A stretch of 64,000 nucleotides of DNA from Flavobacteriaceae bacterium (GCA_018402385.1 JAGYJA010000007.1:310001-374000), one strand, 5' to 3'; shown: positions 18,155 through 26,329, counted from the stretch's first letter. Program-made: numbers and translations. Notes: a model not told the origin generated them from the letters alone.

Positions 18155-18520
18155 AAATTCTTCCCTCTCAACAATCAATTGAATCAATTCTTCAGCATTT
18201 TTTAACCCATTGAGTTCCTCTGTAGCGATAAAAAGTTCCAGTTCTCCCTTGTTTTCTAGAAGAACTATGGGAAAAGTATATTTTGAACCAAATTTTGAAG
18301 CATATTGCTTTTTAAATTCATCAAGATGCAGAAACTCCATAGAAATTTTACTCGATGTTCTAAATTTTTTCCAAGCTTTGTTTTCTGTGAAAACACCATA
18401 TGTGATGTCACATAAATTACAGGCATAAGTTTTGGGACTCACTATTTTGTGAACTGCATCTATATAGCCATTCATTTTACCGGAATTGGCATTGTAGATA
18501 AAAAGTAGTTTTGGTTTCAT
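18149..18520 (-). CDS. small conserved protein with a CxxC motif, function unknown
   Basis: A 123-aa protein beginning MKPKLLFIYNANSGKMNGY. The ATG at 18520 is preferred over an upstream start that would add 23 hydrophobic residues. It contains YACNLCDITYG (CxxC), a region EFLHLDEFKKQYASKF and a beta-rich FPIVLLENKGELELFIA segment. Similar proteins occur in Flavobacteriaceae to my knowledge, some loosely labelled GTPase, but no GTPase motif is visible. The CxxC could be redox-active or metal-binding; this is a guess. Confidence 0.7.
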   Translation of the reverse strand: MKPKLLFIYNANSGKMNGYIDAVHKIVSPKTYACNLCDITYGVFTENKAWKKFRTSSKISMEFLHLDEFKKQYASKFGSKYTFPIVLLENKGELELFIATEELNGLKNAEELIQLIVEREEFL

Positions 18521-18601
18521 GGAGTTTTCTTTAAACCTTTGGTCGAAAAAAAATGTAAAGTTTCCGAAAAGTATGAAATACTTTTTCAAATTAAAAAGGA
18601 A

Positions 18602-18642
18602 GCCACGAATGCACGAATGAAAATTATTCGTGCATTCGTGGC
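18602..18642. repeat. perfect 17-bp inverted repeat (gccacgaatgcacgaat)
   Basis: Arms 18602-18618 and 18626-18642 are perfectly complementary around a 7-nt loop, with A and T runs outside, so the element can act as a terminator. It lies between gldC and the small CxxC gene. The gccacgaat-cacgaat theme is known to me as a recurrent intergenic element in Bacteroidota genomes. Confidence 0.75.
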
Positions 18643-18684
18643 CTTTTTTATATTAATTTTTTGCCACTTATTAGATAAGATTTC

Positions 18685-18699
18685 AAACCTGACAGGTTT
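18685..18699. repeat. AAACCTGACAGGTTT palindrome
   Basis: A short perfect palindrome with one central base, 9 bp beyond the gldC stop. It belongs to the same sequence theme as the larger palindrome at 48845-48877 (cctgac...gtcagg). Confidence 0.6.
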
Positions 18700-18708
18700 C
18701 TTGATAAA

Positions 18709-19044
18709 CTATCTTTTTAATTCCAGCTTGTCGGCAAAGTATTCTGTAAAGTCTCGCATGGTGGCGCTCATTTTTTCATCGTTTGTAGCACGCTCAAAGG
18801 TATCTGCCATGGCGCTGAGTGTTTGATGAAAAAAGATTTTCATTTCCTCTAGCGGCATGTCTTTGGTCCATAAATCGATGCGAAGCGATTCTTTGCTCTT
18901 AGAGTCCCAAACAGAAAGCATCACGGCTTTGGTTTCTTCATTTTGAACACCGCCATCGGCGGCTGTCCAGCGTAGTTTTTCTGGGATTTTATTTTCATCA
19001 AGTGTCACATCAATTTCGATAGTGGACTTATGTGTTTTTGTCAT
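18709..19044 (-). CDS. gldC: gliding motility protein GldC
   Basis: A 111-aa cytosolic protein matching GldC: KSTIEIDVTLDENKIPEKLRW at the start, then a region with LSVWDSKSKESLRIDLWTKDMP and MKIFFHQTLSAMADTFERAT. GldC is associated with gliding and full GldB function in Flavobacterium johnsoniae; its biochemical role is unknown. Its ATG overlaps the gldB stop by one base, the conserved gldB-gldC pair. Confidence 0.93.
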   Translation of the reverse strand: MTKTHKSTIEIDVTLDENKIPEKLRWTAADGGVQNEETKAVMLSVWDSKSKESLRIDLWTKDMPLEEMKIFFHQTLSAMADTFERATNDEKMSATMRDFTEYFADKLELKR

Positions 19045-20000
19045 TATTTTCTGGGTTTAAATTTTGAATTTTTATAGATTTCGTCACCGCTTAAGGTGAG
19101 TAGTTGTTTTATGTCAATTTCATTGTTTTGGGCGAAAGCCTTCACGATTTGCCAACCCATATATTGCCCCAGCATTCCGGGTGATTCATTATCGAGTTCA
19201 AGATAAAACTTTGAAAAAGGAGCCGGATAGATAAAACGCCCGGCCAATTGAGGGTCTGTACTATAAAGCAATTCGCGTTCTACAAAATACCTCCAGATTT
19301 CTGCTTCATTGGCTCTTGCCCAATCGATTTCTTCTTGAGTATAACCCATAATTTGTGAAGCATCATAAAGTGGAAGCACTTGTTCTTTTAAATAGAGTTG
19401 TTTACCATAATAAACCATTAAATCAATAAATGTTCTCGTTGTGGGCGGTTTTACATAGGGCTCAATAAGAACTTCAGCGATGGCCGGAGTGAGCTGATTT
19501 GGTCTGAGGTTTTTTGAAATATATTTGTGAATTTCAGCATAAAAATAATGCTCGCTTCCTAAAAAATTATCCAAGCCCACAACCAAAAGACTGTCTGCAT
19601 AAACAACGCTGTTTCTGTAATCAACATCTGAAGTTAGGGTAAGTATTTTGGGTTCATTGAAATCTGAAAAATAAAATTTCAAGTGTTGAAACAGTAAAAT
19701 GATCTCAGCTTCATAGGTTGAAAAGTCTGAAAAAACTTTTGCAACTTCGGCTTCAATTTCCTTTTGAAGGGTATCTTTTGTTTTTTGTATCCAAATACTA
19801 TCGTGGTATTGTGCCGGAAATAAAAAGGGATACTCCTCTTTTAGGTTTTGTAAATTTTCCGGGGTGATTGCTGCAAATTTTTCATCAAACCGATCAATTT
19901 GAACCTCAACCGGTATTGCTAAAACATCTTCCCTGATTTTTTCTTCAGAAGTACATGAAAAAAGCAGAAAACTCAGAAAGAGTGAATATCTTATCATCAT
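19044..20000 (-). CDS. gldB: gliding motility lipoprotein GldB
   Basis: A 318-aa lipoprotein with a short signal peptide ending in the lipobox LLFSC (Cys16). The mature part has EVQIDRFDEKFAAITPENLQNLKEEYPFLFP and a helical domain that includes RPNQLTPAIAEVLIEPYVKPPTTRTF and PAPFSKFYLELDNESPGMLGQYMGWQIV, resembling a zincin-like DUF2268-type fold. GldB is required for gliding in F. johnsoniae. Together with gldA elsewhere in the window this supports a gliding flavobacterium. Confidence 0.93.
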   Translation of the reverse strand: MMIRYSLFLSFLLFSCTSEEKIREDVLAIPVEVQIDRFDEKFAAITPENLQNLKEEYPFLFPAQYHDSIWIQKTKDTLQKEIEAEVAKVFSDFSTYEAEIILLFQHLKFYFSDFNEPKILTLTSDVDYRNSVVYADSLLVVGLDNFLGSEHYFYAEIHKYISKNLRPNQLTPAIAEVLIEPYVKPPTTRTFIDLMVYYGKQLYLKEQVLPLYDASQIMGYTQEEIDWARANEAEIWRYFVERELLYSTDPQLAGRFIYPAPFSKFYLELDNESPGMLGQYMGWQIVKAFAQNNEIDIKQLLTLSGDEIYKNSKFKPRK

Positions 20001-20103
20001 ATTATAAAAAAGTTATGCTTAGCATAGTTTTAACGAAAATAGTATCTTTAAATTTTATCTTTACTTTGCAAAAATACAAAGGTACCATTAACTCAATAAT
20101 TTG

Positions 20104-20898
20104 ATGGAAATGCAAACAGAAAAAGTTGTTAAACATATTGTAAATTGGTTAAAAGAATATGCCACAAATGCCAAAATGGATGGATTTGTCGTTGGCGTGA
20201 GCGGTGGTATTGACTCTGCAGTAACTTCAACATTATGTGCTCAAACCGGAATGAGAACACTTTGTGTAGAAATGCCCATTCATCAGGCTATGAGCCAGGT
20301 TAACAGAGCTAAGGAACACATTGACACCCTACAAAGAAAATTCAGCAATGTAAGCGCTTTAGAGGTTGATTTAACTCCGGTTTTTGAAACTTTTAAATCT
20401 CAGGTACCACAAATAGAAGTTAATCCTTTGTCAGACTTATCACTTGCCAACACACGTGCAAGACTCCGAATGACCACGCTTTATTATTTTGCTGGCTTGC
20501 ATCGCTATCTAGTGGCCGGCACAGGGAATAAAGTAGAGGATTTTGGTGTGGGGTTTTATACTAAGTATGGTGATGGAGGTGTAGATTTAAGTCCCATTGC
20601 CGATTTGATGAAAAGTGAGGTCTATCAAATTGGTGAATTCCTACACATAGCACCGTCAATTTTAAAAGCAAAACCCACTGATGGCCTTTTTGGTGATGAC
20701 AGGTCTGATGAAGATCAACTTGGGGCTAGTTATGACGAACTAGAATGGGCGATGCTTCAAGATGAAAAAGGGATGAACATTAACAATTTTACAGGAAGAG
20801 AAAAAGTGGTATTTTCCATCTATAAAAGACTCAATACAGCTAACCAACACAAAATGAAACCGATACCCATTTGTGAAATCCCCTCTAGTTTTAGATAG
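20104..20898 (+). CDS. nadE: NAD+ synthase (NadE)
   Basis: Amidates nicotinic acid adenine dinucleotide to NAD+ in the cytosol. The single-domain protein (264 aa from the ATG at 20104; a TTG one codon upstream is also possible) has the ATP-pyrophosphatase loop SGGIDS near residue 33-38 and the NAD-synthase segments GTGNKVEDFGVGFYTKYGDGGVD and PTDGLFGDDRSDEDQLG. No glutaminase domain, so it is probably ammonia-dependent. It is divergent from gldB, an arrangement also known near gldB/gldC in Flavobacterium. Confidence 0.96.
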   Translation: MEMQTEKVVKHIVNWLKEYATNAKMDGFVVGVSGGIDSAVTSTLCAQTGMRTLCVEMPIHQAMSQVNRAKEHIDTLQRKFSNVSALEVDLTPVFETFKSQVPQIEVNPLSDLSLANTRARLRMTTLYYFAGLHRYLVAGTGNKVEDFGVGFYTKYGDGGVDLSPIADLMKSEVYQIGEFLHIAPSILKAKPTDGLFGDDRSDEDQLGASYDELEWAMLQDEKGMNINNFTGREKVVFSIYKRLNTANQHKMKPIPICEIPSSFR

Positions 20899-20943
20899 CT
20901 AGTGTATTTTGACGAATTTTCATGAACTTCAACGAAAAGCGTC

Positions 20944-20972
20944 TTGTTGAACATACTATTTTAATACATTTG
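20944..20972 (+). promoter_or_regulatory. promoter of the LuxR-type response regulator
   Basis: TTG (20944-20946), an 18-bp spacer and TACATTTG (20965-20972), matching the Bacteroidota TTG/TAnnTTTG consensus. The predicted leader to the ATG at 21063 is about 85 nt. Confidence 0.65.
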
Positions 20973-21062
20973 TTTTTGTAGTCTATTATTTACAAAGCGA
21001 AATAACATTCCTACAAATTTTCAATCATAACTGATTATTAACAATAGATCAACCTCACAACT

Positions 21063-21694
21063 ATGACATCTATTATAATTGCAGACCATCACCCCATGAC
21101 AAGGAAAGGAATTTCCTGTCTTCTAAAAAAACATACTGAATATTCTATTATTGATAAAGTAAATAATGGCGAGGAGATGTTCAAGTCTCTACGCAAACAA
21201 CTCCCGGATATATTAATTATGGAAATTGATATGCCTCAAGTAAATGGCATAACAGTTTTAAGAACAATTAAAGCAGAGTTCCCAAATTTAAAAGTACTTA
21301 TCTATTCTTGCCACCCTGAAGAAATCTATGCTTTGCGCTCAATTAAATCAGGCGCCTCAGCGTATGTTTCCAAAACAGCTTCTACAAAACTGTTTACCAA
21401 AGCCTTAAAAAAGTTACCAAAGGTGGTGTCTATCTGAATGACGAACTCACTACCACTTTTACCAGCAGAAATGTAGGAGAAAGTAGTGTGTTAAGCAGGT
21501 ATAAAAAACTTTCCTCCAGAGAAATTGAAGTCCTCAATCTTTTATCAAATGGCAAAAGAAATAAGGACATAGCAAGTGCACTTGAAATCAATGAAAAAAC
21601 AGTAAGCACATACAAAACTCGCTTGCTCAAAAAATTAAAAGTAGATAATCTGGCAGACTTGATCCATCAGTCAAGAATGTTTCAGTTTAGCTGA
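21063..21694 (+). pseudogene. NarL/FixJ-type response regulator split by a -1 frameshift
   Basis: Codons from 21063 give a receiver domain (about 117 aa) that runs into a stop at 21435-21437. One frame back, from 21413, the sequence continues VTKGGVYLNDEL and then a LuxR helix-turn-helix (SSREIEVLNLLSNGKRNKDIASALEI..., to 21694). Joined length is about 210 aa, normal for the family. The switch falls on A-AAA-AAG at 21407-21413, in the phase of the dnaX slippery site, so programmed frameshifting, a real mutation, or a miscounted A run are all possible. The phospho-acceptor position holds Glu54 (IMEIDMP), and the acidic pair reads DH instead of DD, so phosphorylation is unlikely; Lys104 is kept. 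Target genes are unknown. Confidence 0.85.
21407..21460 (+). promoter_or_regulatory. possible -1 ribosomal frameshift signal
   Basis: A-AAA-AAG heptamer at 21407-21413 in the receiver reading frame, a 5-nt spacer, then a weak stem pairing aaag/tggt (419-427, one bulged g) with accacttt (452-459) around a 24-nt loop. Slippage by one base at the heptamer would fuse receiver and DNA-binding domains. The stem is weak, and an A-run sequencing error explains the data equally well. Confidence 0.35.
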
Positions 21695-21732
21695 AATCTA
21701 GATTTTAAATTTCAGTTTTTAAAGAATTAATG

Positions 21733-21763
21733 AAGCAATGCCTTAAAAGGCATTGCTTTTTTT
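21733..21763. terminator. terminator between the response regulator and dnaG
   Basis: A perfect 12-bp stem, aagcaatgcctt and its complement, with a 2-nt centre and a T run, located between the convergent regulator (plus) and dnaG (minus). Confidence 0.85.
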
Positions 21764-23759
21764 ATTCAAACCTTCTGATTACAGTTTCCAGCTTTCGCGA
21801 AAGCATGACTTCCAGCTTTTTATATTCAAAGATTGTTTGAAGTACATCTTGCTTTTCCTCTTCTTCTTTTTGATTGATTTCTTCAGCAAGACTATTGATT
21901 TGTTTTGCAATGAGTAATTTTCTGAGATGCAAGATGGTTTCATTGAGCAGTTGTGAAATCGATTGTTTTTTATTTTTCACATAAATTTCTCTTCGTTCCC
22001 AGTCGTGAAGTTGATATTTTTCTTCTTCCATAAAAATATCGGTGATGATTTTTGCTTTTTCAAATTCAAGTTGAGCGATAAAACTATCTGTTTGTATTGG
22101 GGTTTCGTGTTGATAATTTTCAATAATAGCATTAAATAATTCCTGAAAAAGAGGGTTTGTGAATTCCATTTCATCCTGCTGTAAGTCTAAAAAGACTTTT
22201 TGATGCACTTTCAATTCTTTTTTCTCAGGAACCAGAGTTACCTCGCCGGCTTCATTAGCTTGGAGAATTAAGTCTTCAAAGGTCTCTTCTGCATCTCCAT
22301 AAAGAAGTAATAACTCCAAAATTTTCATCTCGAGTTGAAATTTCACATCTACTTTTTCAGTAGGTTGTGTTTGTTGATTTACAACCTCAAATGGCTTTTC
22401 AGAATTTTTTGAAGTTGTTTTAGCTTGCTCTTTTTTGTTTTTTGAAAGTATTTGTGCCAGACTGTTGAATAAAACTTCTTCTGAAATATCCATGATGCGG
22501 GAGCATTCCTGCACATAAATTTCCCTTTTGATAACATCGGGGATTTTTGAAATGCTCACCACCATATCTCTAATGGTATCTGCTTTTTTAACCGGGTCAT
22601 TTTTAGTTTCATCAACTAGAATAGAGGCTTTAAAATTGATGAAATCCCTTGCATTCTCTTCCAGATAGAGCGTGAGTTCTTCCAGCGAATTTTTCCTTGC
22701 AAAACTATCTGGATCCTCTCCTTCCGGGAAGGTGCATATTTTGACATTCATCCCTTGCTCAAGAATCAAATCCACTCCGCGCAAAGAAGCTCGCAGCCCT
22801 GCAGCATCACCATCAAAAAGTAGTGTGATGTTTTTAGTCAAGCGATTGACGAGTCTTATTTGTTCTTCGGTTAATGCTGTCCCTGAGGAGGAAACCACAT
22901 TGTGAATGCCCGTTTGGGTAAACTGTATAACATCAGTATAACCTTCAACCAGGTAGCAGTTATCTTCTTTTGCGATGGCTTGTTTTGCGTGAAAAATACC
23001 ATAAAGCACTTTGCTTTTGTGGTAGATATCACTTTCGGGCGAATTGAGGTATTTTGCAGCTTTCTTGTCGTTTGTCAAAATTCTCCCGCCAAAACCAAGG
23101 GTGCGGCCGCTCATACTTAGAATGGGAAACATCACTCTGCCCTTGAACCTGTCAAATGTTTTGGTTGCTGAGCCAGTCGAAGCATCTTCTTTGACAATGG
23201 TCAATCCGGTTTTTTCGAGAAATTCAAGTTTATAGGCTTTTTTTATGGCTTCAGAGGTGAATGCATCCCAGGAATCAGGTGAATAGCCCAGTTGAAATTT
23301 TTTGATGGTTTCGTCAGTGAAACCACGTTCTTTAAAATAAGAAAGTCCAATGGCTTTTCCCTCTTCCGTTTTTAAAAGGGTATTGTGAAAATAGTCTTTT
23401 GCAAACTCACTGACGAGGTACATGCTTTCGCGTTCATTGGCTTGCTCTTTTTCCTCGTTAGATTGCTCGGTTTCTTCTATTTCAATTCCATATTTATTGG
23501 CGAGATATTTAATGGCTTCCGGATAGGTGAAATGCTCGTGTTCCATTAAAAAGGCGACGACATTGCCACCTTTACCACTGGAAAAATCTTTCCAGATTTG
23601 TTTTACGGGTGACACCATAAAACTAGGAGAGCGTTCATCAGTAAATGGGCTAAGGCCTTTGAAGTTACTCCCTGCTTTTTTGAGTTGTACAAAATCGCCA
23701 ATGACTTCCTCCACACGGGCAGTTTCAAATACTTGGTCTATAGTGGATTTTGAAATCAA
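21762..23759 (-). CDS. dnaG: DNA primase DnaG
   Basis: Primase that makes RNA primers at the replication fork. The 665-aa protein has an N-terminal CHC2-type domain, the catalytic core with Toprim motifs EGYTDVIQ and LFDGDAAGLRAS, and a C-terminal helicase-binding region rich in charged residues. The translation start is TTG (MISKST), the usual N-terminus in this group. The four zinc ligands of the CHC2 domain are replaced: Ser37, Thr40, Asp58 and Ser61 stand where Cys-His-Cys-Cys are expected (LSPFT...KDFSSG). The zinc-binding domain fold seems kept but without metal. Confidence 0.96.
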   Translation of the reverse strand: MISKSTIDQVFETARVEEVIGDFVQLKKAGSNFKGLSPFTDERSPSFMVSPVKQIWKDFSSGKGGNVVAFLMEHEHFTYPEAIKYLANKYGIEIEETEQSNEEKEQANERESMYLVSEFAKDYFHNTLLKTEEGKAIGLSYFKERGFTDETIKKFQLGYSPDSWDAFTSEAIKKAYKLEFLEKTGLTIVKEDASTGSATKTFDRFKGRVMFPILSMSGRTLGFGGRILTNDKKAAKYLNSPESDIYHKSKVLYGIFHAKQAIAKEDNCYLVEGYTDVIQFTQTGIHNVVSSSGTALTEEQIRLVNRLTKNITLLFDGDAAGLRASLRGVDLILEQGMNVKICTFPEGEDPDSFARKNSLEELTLYLEENARDFINFKASILVDETKNDPVKKADTIRDMVVSISKIPDVIKREIYVQECSRIMDISEEVLFNSLAQILSKNKKEQAKTTSKNSEKPFEVVNQQTQPTEKVDVKFQLEMKILELLLLYGDAEETFEDLILQANEAGEVTLVPEKKELKVHQKVFLDLQQDEMEFTNPLFQELFNAIIENYQHETPIQTDSFIAQLEFEKAKIITDIFMEEEKYQLHDWERREIYVKNKKQSISQLLNETILHLRKLLIAKQINSLAEEINQKEEEEKQDVLQTIFEYKKLEVMLSRKLETVIRRFE

Positions 23760-23793
23760 AAAGAGATGGTTTTGAGTTGCGTTTTAAAAAAGT

Positions 23794-23832
23794 AAAGTTA
23801 CTTATTTTCTTAAAAAGAACGTAAGTAACTTT
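23794..23832. terminator. inverted repeat between the ECF-operon outer-membrane gene and dnaG
   Basis: Arms aaagttactta and taagtaacttt (11 bp each, perfect) around a 17-nt loop, followed on the minus strand by a T-rich stretch. It lies after the outer-membrane protein stop and before dnaG, so a terminator or a dnaG-proximal regulatory hairpin are both possible. Confidence 0.5.
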
Positions 23833-23856
23833 TGAACAATAAATATAGTGGAAGTT

Positions 23857-24888
23857 CTAATCCATATCCAATCGTAAGCCCAATGAGAGGTTACGTTGCT
23901 CAACGGGATTGTCTTTAAAAATGGTATTCAAATCATATTTTGCATACAATCCCACAGTGCGCCAACCCACATAAGCACTTAAACCATAAATAAAATTATT
24001 GGTATTGTAGTCGTCTTTTATTTTTTGTTTTATCCCTTTTCCATCCTCTTCAAACTTTAATTTTTGACGGTTTCCAAGGTTGAATCCGGCATACCCGCCC
24101 ACTCCAAATTTAATATACTTTCTAGTGGAGTATCTAAAGTAATTCTCTTTTTCGATTTTCTTTGATGGGCCCATTTCAAAATGGATAGGAAACACAAGAT
24201 TGTCCATTCTAAATTTTGATTTATCCAGATTTAGGGGAAACTCCTCTAAAACCGTTTGATCGCCTTGCTCTACAAAAAATTGATTGTCAATGGGTTTTAA
24301 ACCATTAAATTGAATTGATACCCCATATTTAAACCGCAACCAGTTGCTATTTTTAAAAACACGGGTTTTCCAAGCCCAGCCCAACTCTGCAAAACGGCTT
24401 CCGCCAATTTTAAATTGGGAATCATCGAGCGACTCTCCTTTAGTGATGACATTGTTGAGACCAAAAGCGAACACCAAATCGCTGGTTGTGCGCCGGTCGT
24501 ATTTTTTTTCTTTTTTTATGTTTACTTTTACGATGTTGCCTTCTCCAAAAACACTAATATAGTTTTTTTCATTTCCCCACTCTTCAGTTGAGTTGTTGCG
24601 CTCACTGAGTGCTGTTTGGTTTTCAAGAATCGTTATTCTGTTTTCTATATTTAAAGCGTGTTTCTCTGCGGCTTGCTTTTTTAAATTAGTTGCCTCTTCA
24701 AATGAAATCAATTCTTCATCGAGTTGATCATTTATTTTTTCAATTTCGATTCTTAATGCTTCACGTTCCTCTTCAATAATTTCTTCTTTTTGCTTCTCAA
24801 TTTTTTCAGTTGTCGTCTCTTGGGCATGGATTAAAAACCCTGTAAATAGATAAAAAATAAATGTTGCATAAAGTGTACTTGTTTTCAT
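23857..24888 (-). CDS. outer-membrane beta-barrel protein with N-terminal coiled coil
   Basis: From the ATG at 24888 (which gives a proper signal peptide MKTSTLYATFIFYLFTGFLIHAQ) the protein is 343 aa. Residues 24-90 are E/K-rich and heptad-like (KIEKQKEEIIEEEREALRIE), a likely coiled coil in the periplasm. The rest has alternating hydrophobic strands ending in LSLGLRLDMD, as in small Bacteroidota beta-barrels. It is third in a sigma factor operon (26251 to 23857) and could be the regulated envelope component. Specific function unknown. Confidence 0.75.
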   Translation of the reverse strand: MKTSTLYATFIFYLFTGFLIHAQETTTEKIEKQKEEIIEEEREALRIEIEKINDQLDEELISFEEATNLKKQAAEKHALNIENRITILENQTALSERNNSTEEWGNEKNYISVFGEGNIVKVNIKKEKKYDRRTTSDLVFAFGLNNVITKGESLDDSQFKIGGSRFAELGWAWKTRVFKNSNWLRFKYGVSIQFNGLKPIDNQFFVEQGDQTVLEEFPLNLDKSKFRMDNLVFPIHFEMGPSKKIEKENYFRYSTRKYIKFGVGGYAGFNLGNRQKLKFEEDGKGIKQKIKDDYNTNNFIYGLSAYVGWRTVGLYAKYDLNTIFKDNPVEQRNLSLGLRLDMD

Positions 24889-24978
24889 AATTTTTGATTT
24901 GATTTTTTCTTTATCGAGGCACCTCCTTATGAAGTGCCTCAAAAAAGAGTGATTGATGAATGAATGAATTGTAAAATA

Positions 24979-25701
24979 TTATTGATTCCTATTTGCAACT
25001 GCTTCACGCGAAAGCTGAAGACCTTCTTTAAGGATTTCAAAAACCCGCTCCCTGAAGGATTCTTCAATTTCACCTTCTACATCATCCAGTAAGTCACTTG
25101 AAGTAATTACAGGATCTGATTGGATGTTTTCTTTTGAAATATTGGCGAATGCTTCATTCAAAAGTGCATCGATCTCATCATCTGAAACCCCCACTTCCGG
25201 ATTTAAGTTTGCAATAATCTCATTAATAACTTTTTCTTCTTGACTTTCCTGTTGCGCAAATGATGGCGTTTTTTCTTCAGAAGTTTCTTCCAGGTCGTTA
25301 GTTGTATTTTGTTTAGCAATAGATAGATTTGTATTAGGCCGTTGAAGTGTTTTTTTACCTTGCGATTCAACAATTGACGGAGAAGTTGTTTCTTCTCCGG
25401 TTACTTTACCATTTGGATTGGTATCTACAAGAGGATTAAGTGTCTTTTCAGGAGTAACGTTTATTGTGTCTTGTATCACTAAGGAGTCTGTCGAGGTTTC
25501 TTTTGAATTAAAAAAGACGGTCATCAATAGTATTCCACCCAAAAAGGATGCTGCAATAGTCAGCCACCAATACATTGGTGTGGCTTTTTTATCCTTTTTA
25601 TCCAATTTGGAACGGAGCTGTTCCCAACTCTTTGAGGAGGGTTCCAGCGTTCTTTCTTCCAAACGCTCTTTTATATTGTTATCAAAATTAGTTGTTTGCA
25701 T
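24979..25701 (-). CDS. single-pass membrane protein, putative anti-sigma factor
   Basis: A 240-aa protein with a cytosolic N-terminus (KERLEERTLEPSSKSWEQLRSKL), one membrane helix (WWLTIAASFLGGILLMTVFF, about 46-65) and an acidic, low-complexity periplasmic part rich in E, N, T and S. It overlaps the ECF sigma gene by 14 bp. The WxxLxxKL N-terminus with one membrane pass next to an ECF sigma gene is the usual anti-sigma arrangement in Bacteroidota, but no ZAS or FecR motif is present, so this is inference. Confidence 0.65.
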   Translation of the reverse strand: MQTTNFDNNIKERLEERTLEPSSKSWEQLRSKLDKKDKKATPMYWWLTIAASFLGGILLMTVFFNSKETSTDSLVIQDTINVTPEKTLNPLVDTNPNGKVTGEETTSPSIVESQGKKTLQRPNTNLSIAKQNTTNDLEETSEEKTPSFAQQESQEEKVINEIIANLNPEVGVSDDEIDALLNEAFANISKENIQSDPVITSSDLLDDVEGEIEESFRERVFEILKEGLQLSREAVANRNQ

Positions 25702-26251
25702 TTGATGTAGATTTTATTGAATTTAATTTTTCTTGCAGCATTTTTCTTGCTTTGTAAAGTTGGGATTTTGAAGTCCCTTCATTGATTTGCAGCATTTTTG
25801 CTATTTCATCGTGTTTGAGACCTTCAATCGCAAAGAGATTAAAAACCATTTTATATCCTTCCGGAAGTGAATCGATGGCGTTTTGTATGTGTGCAACCTC
25901 AAAATCAAAATGAACTTCATCAGCTTGAGCTTCTATGTTTTCAATTGTTGAATCTTGAAAAAGGGTTTTCTTATTTTTCCGAAGAAAATCGATGGATTGT
26001 CTTACCATAATGCGCCTAATCCAGCCTTCAAAACTTCCTTGGTGTTTAAATTGAGATATATTGGAAAAAACTTTAAAAAAGCCATCAAGCATTACCTCTT
26101 CAGCATAATGCAGGTCGTTGATGTACATTCTGCATACGCTTAGCATTTTTGGCGCATACAACTGGTAAAGCTGGTGCTGTGCCTGTCTGCTGTTTTGACT
26201 TGCAGCTGCAATGAGTTGGGATTGGTTTTTATGTAAGTTTATTATTTTCAA
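25688..26251 (-). CDS. ECF RNA polymerase sigma factor
   Basis: A 187-aa sigma-70 family protein with region 2 (QLYQLYAPKMLSVCRMYINDLHYAEEVMLDGFFKVFSNISQF) and region 4 (IDSLPEGYKMVFNLFAIEGLKHDEIAKMLQINEGTSKSQLYKARKML). The start codon is TTG at 26251; no ATG gives a full region 2. It heads an operon with a membrane protein and an outer-membrane barrel, so it probably controls an envelope response. Confidence 0.92.
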   Translation of the reverse strand: MKIINLHKNQSQLIAAASQNSRQAQHQLYQLYAPKMLSVCRMYINDLHYAEEVMLDGFFKVFSNISQFKHQGSFEGWIRRIMVRQSIDFLRKNKKTLFQDSTIENIEAQADEVHFDFEVAHIQNAIDSLPEGYKMVFNLFAIEGLKHDEIAKMLQINEGTSKSQLYKARKMLQEKLNSIKSTSNANN

Positions 26252-26329
26252 GGTGTCCCCAATGAATTGGCAAATTGTGGTTTCTATTTAAAGAGACGTA
26301 AATTAATTAAATAAGGTTGCCTGAACTAC

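Noticed and set aside
21779-21805. agctttcgcgaaagcat palindrome at the 3' end of dnaG as an inserted element
   Set aside because: It is inside the conserved dnaG frame. The gcgaaagc core recurs in several genes here and may simply be a favoured motif; a count over the genome would be needed.
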